Shown here: positions 1 through 11,164 of the stretch, in pieces
How the letters are laid out: every line of letters starts with the position of its first letter
Position numbering within the stretch: position 1 is the stretch's first letter
NCBI GenBank assembly: GCA_940337035.1
Contig: CALNHX010003560.1
Location: 82,885-146,884 of the forward strand
Direction: 5' to 3'
DNA: 64,000 nucleotides
Source: Agriotes lineatus
Taxonomy: Eukaryota > Arthropoda > Insecta > Coleoptera > Elateridae
The notes under the pieces: generated by a model
Databases searched by the model: none
Seen by the model: only the letters and a program-made list of their open reading frames with translations
What the model was told of the DNA's origin: nothing
Made by a program: the position numbers and the translations under genes

Positions 1-12
1 AGTCAGCACCCG

Positions 13-17
<5 letters not shown>

Positions 18-52
<35 letters not shown>
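18..52. repeat. (TA)n microsatellite
   Basis: About 17 consecutive TA units. The flanking DNA at 60-150 contains short palindromic GGAGGCG/CGCCTCC motifs that recur beside another (AT)n tract near 10.2 kb, so the tract may belong to a dispersed repeat. Confidence 0.95.
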
Positions 53-55
<3 letters not shown>

Positions 56-826
56 AAACGTCAAACTCGCCTCCGAAAGCATACGTCGATACGAAGAACT
101 GGCCTCATTTTTGGAGGCCAGTACGAAAAATCGGAGGCGACTAGGTATCCCCATGTATAAGTGTTCCATTCAACAGATGGTGCAACAAGCATCGATTTAA
201 CAGATTTTTTGGTGGAGGTGAGTTTGACGGTACACATATTCAGTTATACACTTCAGTTGGTAGAGGTTATTCTAGATGGCGCGACCATGTAATACACATA
301 TACACCTAACAAGGTGCGCCAGTAGTACTCGCCTCTATCTATGAAACATACTGTTACGCCTCAGAGACTTGGCAAACGCGCACGGGGGCTTATCGCTAGT
401 AATGGATTTAAGTAAATACAATGCAACCGCCTGCCACTGGACATTTAATACAGGATCCGTCAACGATGCGGGGTGGGAAATAACTCTAAAACTAGGAGAT
501 TTACATTAAAATAGCTTATATAAAAGTTGAAGGTACGAAAGTGTTGCATATTACTAAAATATTTCGGATTATACAGGGTGGCTCAAAAACTGTGGCGAAC
601 CAAAGTTATTACTCTATATTTAAGAAGCTTAAAAGCTTTGCATTGAAATACCAATAGTTTTATTATGAATTTGTATGGGTCTAACATGAACTGTTTTGGA
701 GATGTTACCGATTTTATAAACAAAATGCTAAACTTCAGGCAGCTGCTGTAGATACTGAAATAAAAAATAAAACATTACGTTTTTTGTGAATTGCCTTTCG
801 AGTGTAAAATGGTGATTCTCGGCATT
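53..826. other. no recognised gene
   Basis: Short open frames only, with no protein resemblance. An arthropod-type ACAGGGTGGC motif near 575 resembles the ends of many insect MITEs, but I found no partner end. Confidence 0.5.
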
Positions 827-1275
827 CATACTATACAAGGTGTCTGCAAATTTAATGATTTCAAGGGTTTTTAAAGGAAACGCACTACACATTTTAGTAT
901 TTTTGAAATGCCTCTTTAAAGAGATTTATTTTGATATCTTACTGGATAACTCTGAATTCAACTGTTTTCCAACTATGCGAGTGTGAGTATAAGAAAACAG
1001 TGTAAGGCCCCTAAAATGCTTTATTTAAAGGAATCACAAACTAGGTTTAGAAAATAAAAATCCAGCCATTGCTGACACAAAAACCCGAGAAATGCTGGAA
1101 TAAATTAAATCTGAAAACTAGTTGAGTTTAGGGGTGCTAAATAAGCTATTAGGCGAAAGTTTATTGAAAGAGTTTTTAAGAAATACAGAGATACATAGCG
1201 TAATTCATTTACTAAGGCAAAATCATTAAATTTGCAAATTACGAGCACTTTGTATAGTTTTAATACCCATGGAAG
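827..1275. mobile_element. small foldback element (MITE-like)
   Basis: The left end (ACTATACAAGGTGTCTGCAA near 831) returns in reverse complement near 1225-1268, including the block AAATTTAATGATTT. The two arms are imperfectly complementary over more than 100 bases each, with a short centre. There is no coding capacity. It lies directly beside the larger foldback at 1291. The family is unnamed to me; the ends resemble mariner-type MITEs. Confidence 0.55.
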
Positions 1276-1290
1276 AAGGTATTGGGTATA

Positions 1291-2855
1291 CAGTGACCCC
1301 CAAAAGGTCGGCATCATATGAGAAAAAAATTATTTTAGATTTTTCAAAAAAACTTTACACGTCAATAATTTGTGCTTGTCTAAAAACCTATTTAGCCCCT
1401 ATCATATATACCGAGTGACGTTTACTTATTTAGAAAATTCCGTTTTTCGAAATTGTCAAAATCTAAAAAGTGCTAGTTTTCGGAAATCAAGTAATATTGC
1501 AATGAAATTGTTTTAGAGTGTGTTAGCTTTAATTAACTGAACAATCTCAAGTCCAGAAAACACATTTTTCTTTAACTTTAGCTTTAGCTTTTTCAATTTT
1601 TTAAATATTTTTCAGTTTCGCATACCATGACTTAATATTGAAATTAAAATTTTTTATGTAACGACTTTCAAGATTTATAATTGTAAAAAATAATATAAAA
1701 TGTTAATTGTTCGTTTAGATTTTGTATTATTTACCGAAAACTGATATGTTCGCATAATTTTTACGTTTTTGATCCAATGTGCTTTTTAGGAGAAATATTT
1801 TTGAATGATTATTAATATCTATTTAAATGGCTTCTAAAAACTCGAACCTTGTTAGCGAATTACTGTTATAAAAATCCAAAAATCCTGTAAACGGTCTTTT
1901 ACAGTTGTCTGAATGAGAAGCATTTTTAGAACATGTAAGGTGTATAAAGAAAAATCTTCTCATTTAGACAACTGTAAAGGAATATTTACAGGATTCATTA
2001 AATGGGTTAGATTAGAGTTTTTATCGAAGAAGCCATTTAAATAGATATTAATTATCATTTAAAAACTCTTCTCCTAAAAAGCGCATTGCATCAAAAACTT
2101 AAAAATTATGCGAACATATCACTTTTCGGTAAGTAATAAAAAATCTAAAGGAGTAATTAACATTTTATATTATTTTTTACAAATATAGCCTAAATCGTTA
2201 GTCTTCACATAAAAAATGTCAATTTTAAAATTAAGTTTTGGTATGTCTTGTTCTTCTTCCTCTTAATATAGGCTGAGAGCCTGTTACTTTCACACACTTG
2301 AGTGCGGTTTTATAAGCCATCTTAATCCGCGGCCGGGGTAGGTGGCTAGCCTAACCTCTTGAATTAAGGAAGAATGCCCTCGCAGGGGTCACGACCATCA
2401 AAGGTGTTCGTATGATGGCCAGAGAGCGTACGAGATTATCAATTCCCGGGTGTGGGGCTTGAACCCACTACACTGCGGGCGCCACGAAAGCACCAGCCGG
2501 CCACAAGCTGTTGGTATGTGAAATTTTGAAAAATATTTAAAAAATTGAAAAATTAAAGTTTAGCCAAAGTTAAAGAAAAATGTGTGTTTTCTGGACTTGA
2601 GATTGTTCAGTTAGCTAGAACTAACACTCTAAAGAAATCTCATTGAAAACTTACTTAATTTCCGAAAAATAGCACTTTTTAGATTTTGACAATTTCGAAA
2701 TACGCCATTTTCTAAATAAGTTAAAATCACTCGGTATGTATGATAGGGGCTAAATAGGTTTTTGGACAAGTACAAATTATTGTCGTAAAACGTTCTTTTC
2801 AAAAATAAAAAATAAAAAACTTTCCCATACGATGCCGACTTTTTGACGGCCACTG
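1291..2855. mobile_element. Tc1/mariner-like foldback element with TA duplication
   Basis: The left end starts CAGTGACC and the right end finishes in CACTG; both are flanked by TA (1289-1290 and 2856-2857). The shared terminal sequence includes AAAAAGTCGGCATC-like bases, in the style of Tc1/mariner CAGTG...CCAAAAAG ends. Inward, the arms are imperfect inverted copies almost to a centre near 1935, so the transcript would fold into one long hairpin. The right arm is longer because a SINE (2247-2510) is inserted in it. No transposase is present. Confidence 0.7.
2247..2510 (-). mobile_element. tRNA-derived SINE, copy 1, with target-site duplication
   Basis: Read on the minus strand, it starts with a tRNA-like head containing a B-box-like GGTTCAAGCCCCACA and ends in a GAAGAAGAACAAG tail. 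It is flanked by a perfect 9-base target-site duplication TTGGTATGT (2238-2246 and 2511-2519), sitting inside the foldback element's right arm. A second copy lies at 43531-43807. The duplication and shared ends make retroposition the clear explanation. Confidence 0.85.
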
Positions 2856-3055
2856 TATAATTTTGATGTGTTCGTTTGCTTTTTTCAAAATCTGATTTCA
2901 TTTGATAATACTCGTAGAATCAATTTATTCAGAATTTTTCGTTTTTTCGTGTTCATTATTTCTTGTTTCTACATTACGGGATTTGTATTGTCTAAATCTG
3001 GTTCTTTGTTCTGTTCGGTGGTTTTTGTTATCCTTTGAATTAAAGCATCTTAATT

Positions 3056-3450
3056 TTTAGTTTTTACTTGCCTCGTCTAAAAGACGAAGAACGTATTGTA
3101 ATCGATAAAAAATTACCCTCTGAGATTTCTTCAGATCTTCACTTCCAGGGTCCCTAGATATCAAAGAAACGCTTTTTTCAATTCCGTCTTTTGCCGGTAT
3201 AACTCTAAAACTATTTTTTGGAGGAAGACGATACTTTGCATGCATATTATATGTCTACCTGGCATGAAACCGAGAAAATTTCGGGGAAATATATACAGGG
3301 TGAGCAAATAAGAAAAATTAAATTCTTTCTATTTTTGCTTTAACTCAAGACTTATTACTTAAATGAAAGTAATAATTTGCACATATCTCAGGTTTTTGTA
3401 CTTAAAGAAAAAAGGCATATTTAGACACAACATATAGGTACAGAGTGGGC
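3056..3450 (+). repeat. ACTTCC/GGAAGT hairpin-headed repeat, copy 1
   Basis: The head folds as ACTTGCCTCGTCT-AAA-AGACGAAGAACGT. After it come the shared blocks CTTCAGATCTTCAC, CAGGGTCCCTAGAT, ATAACTCTAAAACTATTTTT, TCTACCTGGCATGAAACCG and ACAGGGTGAGCAAA, in the same order as at 34738 and 45755. Unlike those copies it lacks the GTCT microsatellite. A tRNA-like downstream module begins near 3590. The family has no recognised coding sequence. Confidence 0.75.
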
Positions 3451-3589
3451 ACTAAAAAAATTGTTGCTTATTTTGCTTTAACTTAGACTCAGATAAAATC
3501 AGTAATTTGCACATAGCTCAGGCTTTACACTTGACGAAAATGGAACCCAAGAGATGCAAGATAAATGTTATAAGAGTAAAAAAGGACAA

Positions 3590-3830
3590 CAAAAAGTGTG
3601 TTCTGTTTAATACAGCCATGCACTGCACAGATCCGAGAGATCCTTCACGGATCAGTGGAAGAAACGCGTGGAACTGAAATCGCATTTGCAGGTGATGTAG
3701 TTCGAATCCCATCACCGGTAATGTTATTTGCAAGTTGATGTAATTCGCATTAGCAAATGTTTCCTTTTATTGTTTCAGTAGTATTAGAAACGTGAAGAAA
3801 CTTTTACCCCATATTTTGATAACGTTCTCT
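3590..3830 (+). repeat. B-box-bearing repeat module, copy 1
   Basis: It contains GCATTTGCAGGTGATG followed by AGTTCGAATCCCATCA, which resembles an internal pol III B box, then TAATTCGCATT and TTCCTTTTATTGTTTCAGTA. The same order of blocks occurs at 36060-36235. A tRNA-related SINE module is plausible, but I cannot fold a full cloverleaf. Confidence 0.5.
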
Positions 3831-4640
3831 TTCATTGAATTGTTTCCTGTTACTTCCAACAGCCGCCTAAAGTTAAGCATTTTTTTTGCATAAAATCGTT
3901 AATATCTCCAGAACCGTTGGCGGTAGATCCATACAAATTTATATTAAAATTATTACCATTTGAATGGAAGGAAAACTCCTTGTAAGCTACCTAAATATCG
4001 AGCCTTCTATTTAAAAAAAGTAAGTTTAGGTCACCACTCTTTTTGACCTACCATTTATAATCATGTGATGTGCACCGCCTTCGTACCTCGTAGAATTTTT
4101 ATATATTTGACTCAGATGCCCAATTTGTTTAAATGCCGAAATGAATTTGGTCAATACTGTAACTGAGCAAATTAATTCGGCAATGGGACGACTTTAGGTC
4201 TGAGTATTCCATTTTGGCAAGTGAGCGAATTCAGCATCTGACAGTACCTATATATATATGAACTTTATGTCACTCTCGTAGTTTTAGAAATATCTTTGTT
4301 GCCGGCCCCTGTATAGTAAGTAGCCCATGCTTCGATTACCAAAATTCAGTGTTGTTAATTCTGTGAGCGTACGCCGTTACCGTTAATTTTTCAGTATTCG
4401 TATTATGCAGCTTGGTCTGGTATCCATATTTTTCACTAAAAGATAATCAACACCATTGATCGCATGCCGTGTCCAGACGAAGTTGGCTAATATAATAGAT
4501 TTTCGAAATATGACAATTCAGTTTTAAAAAATGATTGTGGCAGTTTTGTTGGTTGTTTTTTCTAAGAATTGTAACTCATTAATTCTTAACTCAAATATTA
4601 TATTGCAAGATTTCAGTAACTACAGGGCAACTGATTTTAT
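3831..4640. other. no recognised gene
   Basis: AT-rich sequence with stops in all frames. I see no protein similarity, terminal repeats or RNA gene. Confidence 0.5.
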
Positions 4641-5083
4641 TAAGCTATTTGTAGTAATATAGCTATGTTAGGTACCCACAAAAATTTATTAACACACGCA
4701 GAATACCATCCGCGCGATGTTTATATACGTTATCACGTTCGCCGTGCCAAAATCCGAAAACAAAACGACGCGCTACTTTTATTCCCTCGGCAAAAGGTGC
4801 AACAGAACGGCAACGTTGCTGGAGGTGAGTATGTCGATTGTGTAACACGGCGATATACAATGGGAGGCCACATTGTAGCAGTGTAGTCGGAGCTGTGTTG
4901 CTATTTTGTGTGCACCATTTTTTTGTATATCTCAAATAGCAAAATTCCTTACCCCTCTCTTGATGCTTCTGTTACGAAAACCTTATTTAAGAGATTGACG
5001 AGGAATACACATGGAAAAACATGTTCCTTGACATGGAGGCGTGGGTGTCTGTCATATGTTCGGAGGCAAGTAAGATAGCCGTG

Positions 5084-5086
<3 letters not shown>

Positions 5087-5130
<44 letters not shown>
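5087..5130. repeat. (AT)n microsatellite
   Basis: About 21 AT units beginning after CCGTGCAC and ending before GTGTGCAT. The flanks are GC-richer than their surroundings, as at the other (AT)n loci in the window. Confidence 0.95.
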
Positions 5131-5135
<5 letters not shown>

Positions 5136-5939
5136 CATTTGTATCCTGTTTGCCTCCTCATATTCTTAGGACGCCCACCCATCCACCAAGAAGAATAATG
5201 TTAGACAAGTATATTTGATATTTTTAGCACCCCCACATTCCGCTTAGTAAAGGCAAACAGAGAGGGGTAATTGAATTTAATTTTTTTTTCATATAAATTC
5301 AAAAGTATGTATAGTGCGCTGCGAACTGCTTACATAAATAATACGTATTCGTCACAGTGTATTTAAAAATGTTAAATACAGCGGTGGAGTTTGCCTCCGG
5401 CAGCGTTGCCAAATGTATCAATGTATGCAATATTTAAAAGTCACTAAATCAGCGTCTTTGTGCTATGATTAAGCGGGGTCACGATTCGTTCAAATCAAAA
5501 CAAGAGTGATCAGCGCGCAGAAGGTGCGATTTGTGTGTTTTGTAGATACAATTCGGTTACATTATTGTGAAGATGAATCGTCGTTCACGATTAGTATTTA
5601 AAAAATCTGGCGTGATACACTCACAAACATTCCTTTTACAGTGTTCTTATAATTAGCGTAAAATTTGATTTTTAATTTTTAAGCATTTGTCAAATATTTT
5701 CAAAAATTACAAATTCTACAAAAACGGTACAAAATAGACCGTTACTTGAAGAGACAAATTTTCTCTAAAATTTTAAGCTGAATTCAAAAATATAATAATA
5801 TACCAGGTGTTCTATTTAGAATAGGAGTTAATAAAAAAAATAAAGGTATTTAACCCATCTCACATAAATACACACTAAAAATGTAATAAAAATGTAAAAG
5901 TTTCAAAAAAATCGTTATAGCCGTTTTTGAAAAATCCAA

Positions 5940-6241
5940 AAAAAAAAATGAAAAATCACAAGAGCAAACATCTACTTCCGGTTATGCGATTTTCTTCGAA
6001 AGCTTGCTGTCTCATCTACATAGTACACCAAACTTATATATGAAGTTTCAACGCCATACCTCTTTCCGTTTTTGAGATATTCTGTTCACAGACACACACA
6101 CACAGACAGACCAATGAACAAAAACATGGTTTTTGGGTTCAGGGGGCTCGAAAACGTGAAGATCTGTTGAAAACTCAATTTAGAATTTTTGGGGTGAATC
6201 CAATACTTCCTTTATCGTAAAAGGAAGTAATAATTGTAATT
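5940..6241 (-). repeat. ACTTCC/GGAAGT hairpin-headed repeat, related inverted copy
   Basis: On the minus strand it opens with ACTTCCTTTTACGATAAAGGAAGT, a hairpin like the heads of the other members. The blocks GATCTTCACG, a GTCTGTCTGTGTGT microsatellite and ATATCTCAAAAACGG follow in the family's order. The terminal loop sequence differs from the CTCGTCTAAAAGACGA type, so this is a sister subfamily. Confidence 0.65.
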
Positions 6242-6488
6242 TACATTGCTGTCCGGATCTGAAAGAATTCGCTTTTGGAAACCTGAAACAACTTTCAAAC
6301 AAGTTGCATACTTCAGCTCTATTTGTCGAAATGTGATTTACAAAACGTTTACACAAATACTGAAACTAAAACCAGATCACTTCTAAGAATAAATTATTTT
6401 TTCTACGACCACTACTAAAAGTAGGCCTTTTAGCGCTAGCTTTTTTCACTAAAAGTGACGTTTTATAGTTTAGCGTGGTTAAAGAAAT

Positions 6489-6530
6489 CAGCTGTTTACT
6501 TTTAGCCCATGTGTTAAAAGTAAACAGCTG
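6489..6530. other. perfect 16-bp hairpin
   Basis: CAGCTGTTTACTTTTA is followed by a 10-base loop and its exact reverse complement. Related ACTAAAAGT motifs lie at 6411, 6459 and 6850, so this may be the centre of a small palindromic element at about 6400-6875. Confidence 0.8.
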
Positions 6531-7387
6531 TTGTGGAATTCAGAATTTCGAACAGGAGGTGAGGTTATAAAGTTATTCTAGTTACTTGTTTCGTTAGAGG
6601 TAAAGTGTGTTTTAATTAATTAAAGCATTATGTAATGAATAAAGTAAAATGTGTACATTTATAATTACCTTTGATAACTGACTTTGACAGCTACTGGCTG
6701 CAGAAACTTTCACCTGCGCGTCAAGGCCATCTCTTTATTACGATATAAATTATAACTGTCATAAATGCAAACCTTTGTTAAATCGACATTTATAGATTAA
6801 TAACAGTAAATTCAAGGCCGTAGAAAAAATATTGTGTGCAAACTTGTGCATAAACGTCCACTTTTAGCACTGGTTACACAAATAGCTATTAAAACACTTA
6901 AATTATTGAAGACAATACTTCGCAGTAGTATTTTGCCTAGAATTTGAAGGCTTTGTAATAGTATGCTCTGCGAACCTGCAAAAACAAACAGTATTATTTC
7001 TCCAAGACACTGAAATTGAAAAACTTCGTCGAAAAAGTAGAGTATTTAAGAAATTACTCTTAGTGCTCCTGATCGGTTTCTACTAATTATATAGTGTTCC
7101 TTTATTTGGTTTTCTAATGTTACTATGTTTAGTTTTTCTCTTTTATATTGTAGGGATTAATTTATTAAAGGATATTTTTTAAATATACAGAGTGGAATAT
7201 TAAAGAAAATCGTTACTAAACAACATACGAATATTACTAAATTAAATCAACTACAGCTTAAATTAATATAGAATGTACAATACAGTGAAATTATTTCATG
7301 CAGAACATTGTCACACAATACAATTAAACCTGAGTTTATTTCAAATCGAACATAGGGAAACGTACTAAAAATTTGGTCTATACCACA

Positions 7388-7850
7388 GCAAAACCACTAC
7401 TTCTTTGCGTATCCTGGAGTGACTGATCAATGGGTTAGAGGAGATGTGATTTTAAGGAACTTTGCTAAATCTTGTAAAATAAAAAATCCAGAACCATATG
7501 TCAAATCGGTTGTACAAACAAATTGCAACATCCATGCAAATCATACGAAAACGTATACACCCAGTTTTCCAGATTTATGAGCCTTACTGAAAAACCCCAC
7601 CAAGAATTGTATGAACTTACTGAAGATGCCTACCAAGCTACCAAAGTTGTTAACTTTATTTCATAAAGCTAAAGGGACAGAGTATATAAGCAAAATACTA
7701 GAAACGATTGTTTTTGACCCGAATAGTGAATTAGTTGAATCAGATGGTACTTCCGAAAATCAAGGAGACCTACCACTACTAAGTGCTTCAAACAACAATG
7801 ATGAATGTAACACTTCAGACATTGGTGAACCAGACAAAAAAAATAAATAA
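7388..7850 (+). pseudogene. degraded protein relic of unknown family
   Basis: Two adjoining open stretches read like coding sequence. The upstream one contains the residues AYPGVTDQWVRGDVILRNFA. After a stop and a frame change, the downstream one contains ELYELTEDAYQAT and then KGTEYISKILETIVFDPNSE in another frame. Composition and residue pattern suggest a transposon-derived or host protein that has decayed by at least one frameshift and one stop. I do not recognise the family and assign no function. Confidence 0.35.
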
Positions 7851-8224
7851 AAGCAATACAGAAACAAAGAAAGTTCCAATAAAAGATGAGTGCGAAAAGC
7901 TTATAAAACAGTATAACGACATCTTAGTTCCACTGGAATAGGTAAAAATTAAGACTTTTGTCTATAATACTTATACTGGTGCAAATAAAAATATGTAACG
8001 CCATTTGGAATTATAAATGCAATTATTTTCTCTTGCCAATAAAATATGTGATATTGGGAATTTTAAGAAATAAAAAATATCTCTTAAAAATCTTCACATA
8101 TTTAAACATATCTCTTTACAGATAATGGAAATAACTAGAAATTTCTAAAGATATACATTTTTACTATGAAATACGAGCATGCTTATGATATATTTTTATT
8201 TCTTTCATTCTCATCAGACGTATA

Positions 8225-8456
8225 CGTACAGCTGATTGCAAATAAAACTGGGACAGCTAATATGTAATATTGTAATATGAAGTACAATAACATATTAAAT
8301 ACTAGTAATTATGTTCCTTTTCTTATGCTTCTATCTTTAATAATATTTTATGTATTCACCTACGGAAATATAAGTTAGAGAAAGTTTCACACGTTATTAA
8401 AAACGCAAAAAGTAGTCTCAAGACTTGTCCCACTTTTATTTGCAATCAGCTGTACG
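8225..8456. mobile_element. 232-bp MITE, Tc1/mariner-like
   Basis: About 30-bp terminal inverted repeats: CGTACAGCTGATTGCAAATA at the left and its reverse complement at the right, extending into AAACTGGGACA / TGTCCCACTTT. The element is flanked by TA on both sides (8223-8224 and 8457-8458). There is no coding capacity, as expected for a non-autonomous Tc1/mariner derivative. Confidence 0.8.
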
Positions 8457-8727
8457 TACCTTCAGTAACTCAGTTACTGTTCGTTTTTGGGAAAAAATAT
8501 GAAAGGAATGCAGCGATTCAAATAACAGCACTTACTTTAAAGTAATTTTCAAGTTTTTGTATCATATTTTTTAAATGTTAGACGTCATCAATATTTTTTG
8601 TAACTGAGAACCTATATATTTCTTCATTTATTTCGGCGGCAATTTTTAATCTGTTTTCTACGGTATAACATTTTAACTAAGTTACATTAGACAAATATTG
8701 AAATAGCAGTCAAGTTCACATAGCAAG

Positions 8728-8846
8728 GCTAGTTACCTGGGTTTAAAAAACGATGTTTGTAACTTCATTTTTATGGTGGAATTATTGTCAAAGCCAAAAA
8801 GTAATCCTAACTAAGGCTTTTGTTGCTTTAAACCCAGATAACTAGC
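8728..8846. mobile_element. 119-bp MITE-like inverted repeat
   Basis: GCTAGTTACCTGGGTTTAAA at the left end and TTTAAACCCAGATAACTAGC at the right end are inverted copies with one mismatch. The interior is about 80 bases and non-coding. The superfamily is not determined; a target-site duplication is not obvious. Confidence 0.65.
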
Positions 8847-9789
8847 ATTAGTTCATTAATTTCATTCATCCTTACTATTTGAACTTTAAGGCAGTTTTTA
8901 ATTTTTTTCTAATGTAAGCTATTAAAGATGTTATTCCATTGAGCGCAAATTAAAACTTGCTACCGAAATAAATGAATAAAAATATAGATTGTCAATTAAC
9001 AAAAAAAAATAACGTCATAACATTTACAAATATATAAACAAAATTAAAGTACATTTAATATATGCGCTGCAATGTGAATTGCATAGTTCTTTGAAATTTA
9101 TTTTTTTCCCAAAAACAAGCATTAACGAAGTTAGCGAATTTATGCTCGACATAATTTCCACACTCTTATGAATCCATCCATTCGTTATGCTAATTAGTAA
9201 TTACATAACGAGACTGTGTGGTTGAAAAATCGACTGCAAGATTTGACAACAGACAGAGATGTGAAGTTAAGTATAATCTTCAAATTTTTTGTTGGATATA
9301 GACACCGTAAGTACTTTTTCTCTTCTTTGCTTGTTTGCTTTTAAAATCACGAAAATACATGCGAGTTATATAGTCCTTTCAAAGGATACTCAAAAGTAAG
9401 TCCTTCTCTTTCTTAAAAATTTTATTGGCGATATTTTCACTGTGGTACCTACTTAATAAACTGCTAAGTTACCAAGTATTTTTTGCCACCATCAGAAACT
9501 ACTGTTTTAATTTTATGTTTTAAGAAGCGTAATTGAACTTTGGCAGCACACTGTTAAATTATATTTATTTTATACTTTTACCAAAGAATGAACTTTTTAT
9601 TTGGTACTATTATTATCAGGACCTACAACAGGCACTTTGTGTCTCTGCTAATATCCATATCTTAAACTAAACTTTTAACTAAAACTAAGACGAAAAACAC
9701 GTTTTATATCTCCCAAATTAAAACACAATTTTTAAATTATTAAAAGTACTCAAAAACAGCCGAAAATAGAAAAAACAATCTAAAACACG
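8847..9789. other. no recognised gene
   Basis: AT-rich DNA with short frames only. I see no repeats with clear ends. Confidence 0.5.
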
Positions 9790-10268
9790 AATATAAGCAA
9801 AACGCGGTCGCCTCGTTCTGACGTCACAGCGATGCAGTTCTTGATAAGGGGTTAGCGGGGGTCGGGCATGAGTTGGCGAATGCAGCGCGAGATCTGTGTT
9901 ATTCTATCTAATTTACAGCCCTTGGCCTCATGCAGTGTTGCCAGTAAGATGAGGCCAACTCGCACTTCAGATGTAACGAGGCGATTAGTACCTATATGTG
10001 TTATGCGTATAAAACAACAGCGCCACCTGTGCGAAGTAACTCCAACTATGGTATATGTGTGTAGGTGTATGTAGGTTTTTTTACACCTCCGAACAAAAAT
10101 CTACCAAACGATAGAGGCAGCCAAAATTGCAATTTTAGACGTGAAAACAACGCAAAACGCTTTCGCCTCCGAAATCGGAGGCGAACTCGTCAAAACGGAG
10201 GCGAACACTACCTAAGCACATACCGTTTGGAGGTGTATGAGTACTAAATGCATATATATATATATATA
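9790..10268. repeat. GC-richer repeat with GGAGGCG palindromes and (AT)n tract
   Basis: The segment is distinctly GC-richer than its surroundings. It contains CGCCTCCGAAATCGGAGGCG, a palindrome, plus a further CGGAGGCGAAC and a terminal (AT)n run at 10249-10269. Similar CGCCTCCGAAA and CGGAGGCGAC motifs occur at 67-140 next to the first (TA)n tract, in the opposite order. It is probably a dispersed repeat, inverted between the two sites. The open frames here are short and I do not consider them genes. Confidence 0.45.
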
Positions 10269-11164
10269 TTGTTATGATACACTATAAGGGTAGTTGCAAA
10301 ATAAAAATATAAAATTGATAAATTTGGAAGATTATTACAATCAAAATTTGAGGTGTTTAGATTAGATTGGGTGTTAATTTCAAAATGAATAATAAAAATT
10401 AATTGAGACAATGAGTAAGATAATTTGATAAGTAAATAGCAATTGAGTATTTAATTTTAATAAAGTTTCAAGCCAAGGTTACAATTGACAAATGTGCTTG
10501 CGATAATAATAAAGAATTGTAGCTGGTACTAATAGGACATTAATATTTTTAAGAAGGCAAGAAGAATTGTAACTACGAGAGATATAAAAATTTGTTTAGT
10601 TAGTTAAATAAACAAACTCATAGAAAATGTATATCGAATTTTGAAATAACTAATTTTGAGAATAAAAAGTTTGAAATTATGCCTTATTTTGTATAATTGT
10701 TTGGTAAAATACAAAATAAAAGGGCTATTAACAAATCTACGTGGTGAAAATATGAAAATATAAACTGGAATTAATAAAACCATACAATCGGTGAAGAGAT
10801 TGTGCAATACAGTGAATTGGAAATAAATAACACAGAAGATTACATTATTTGAAGGGATTTGGATTTATTGATACATGCAAGATATAATTAGAATTCATTG
10901 GTGACGTTGGTGGTTGCATGGAAGACGGGTCAAACATTTAAAAGGAAGTTGTCGGAATTAACTGTTTGATTTGGACGGTTCTCTGGGTGTTGCTAGATAC
11001 AGAGTACTATCTGAGGAATAAAGAAGGTTAGATCGGGATCATCTATAATACTGAAACTTACCAGAAATCGATTGGAGTGATGGTGACATTGATAAAGGGA
11101 GCAGGACTGGATACTACGAACAATAGGTGTTATTGACAGGTTAGATGCGGTTTGAAGGTTGACG

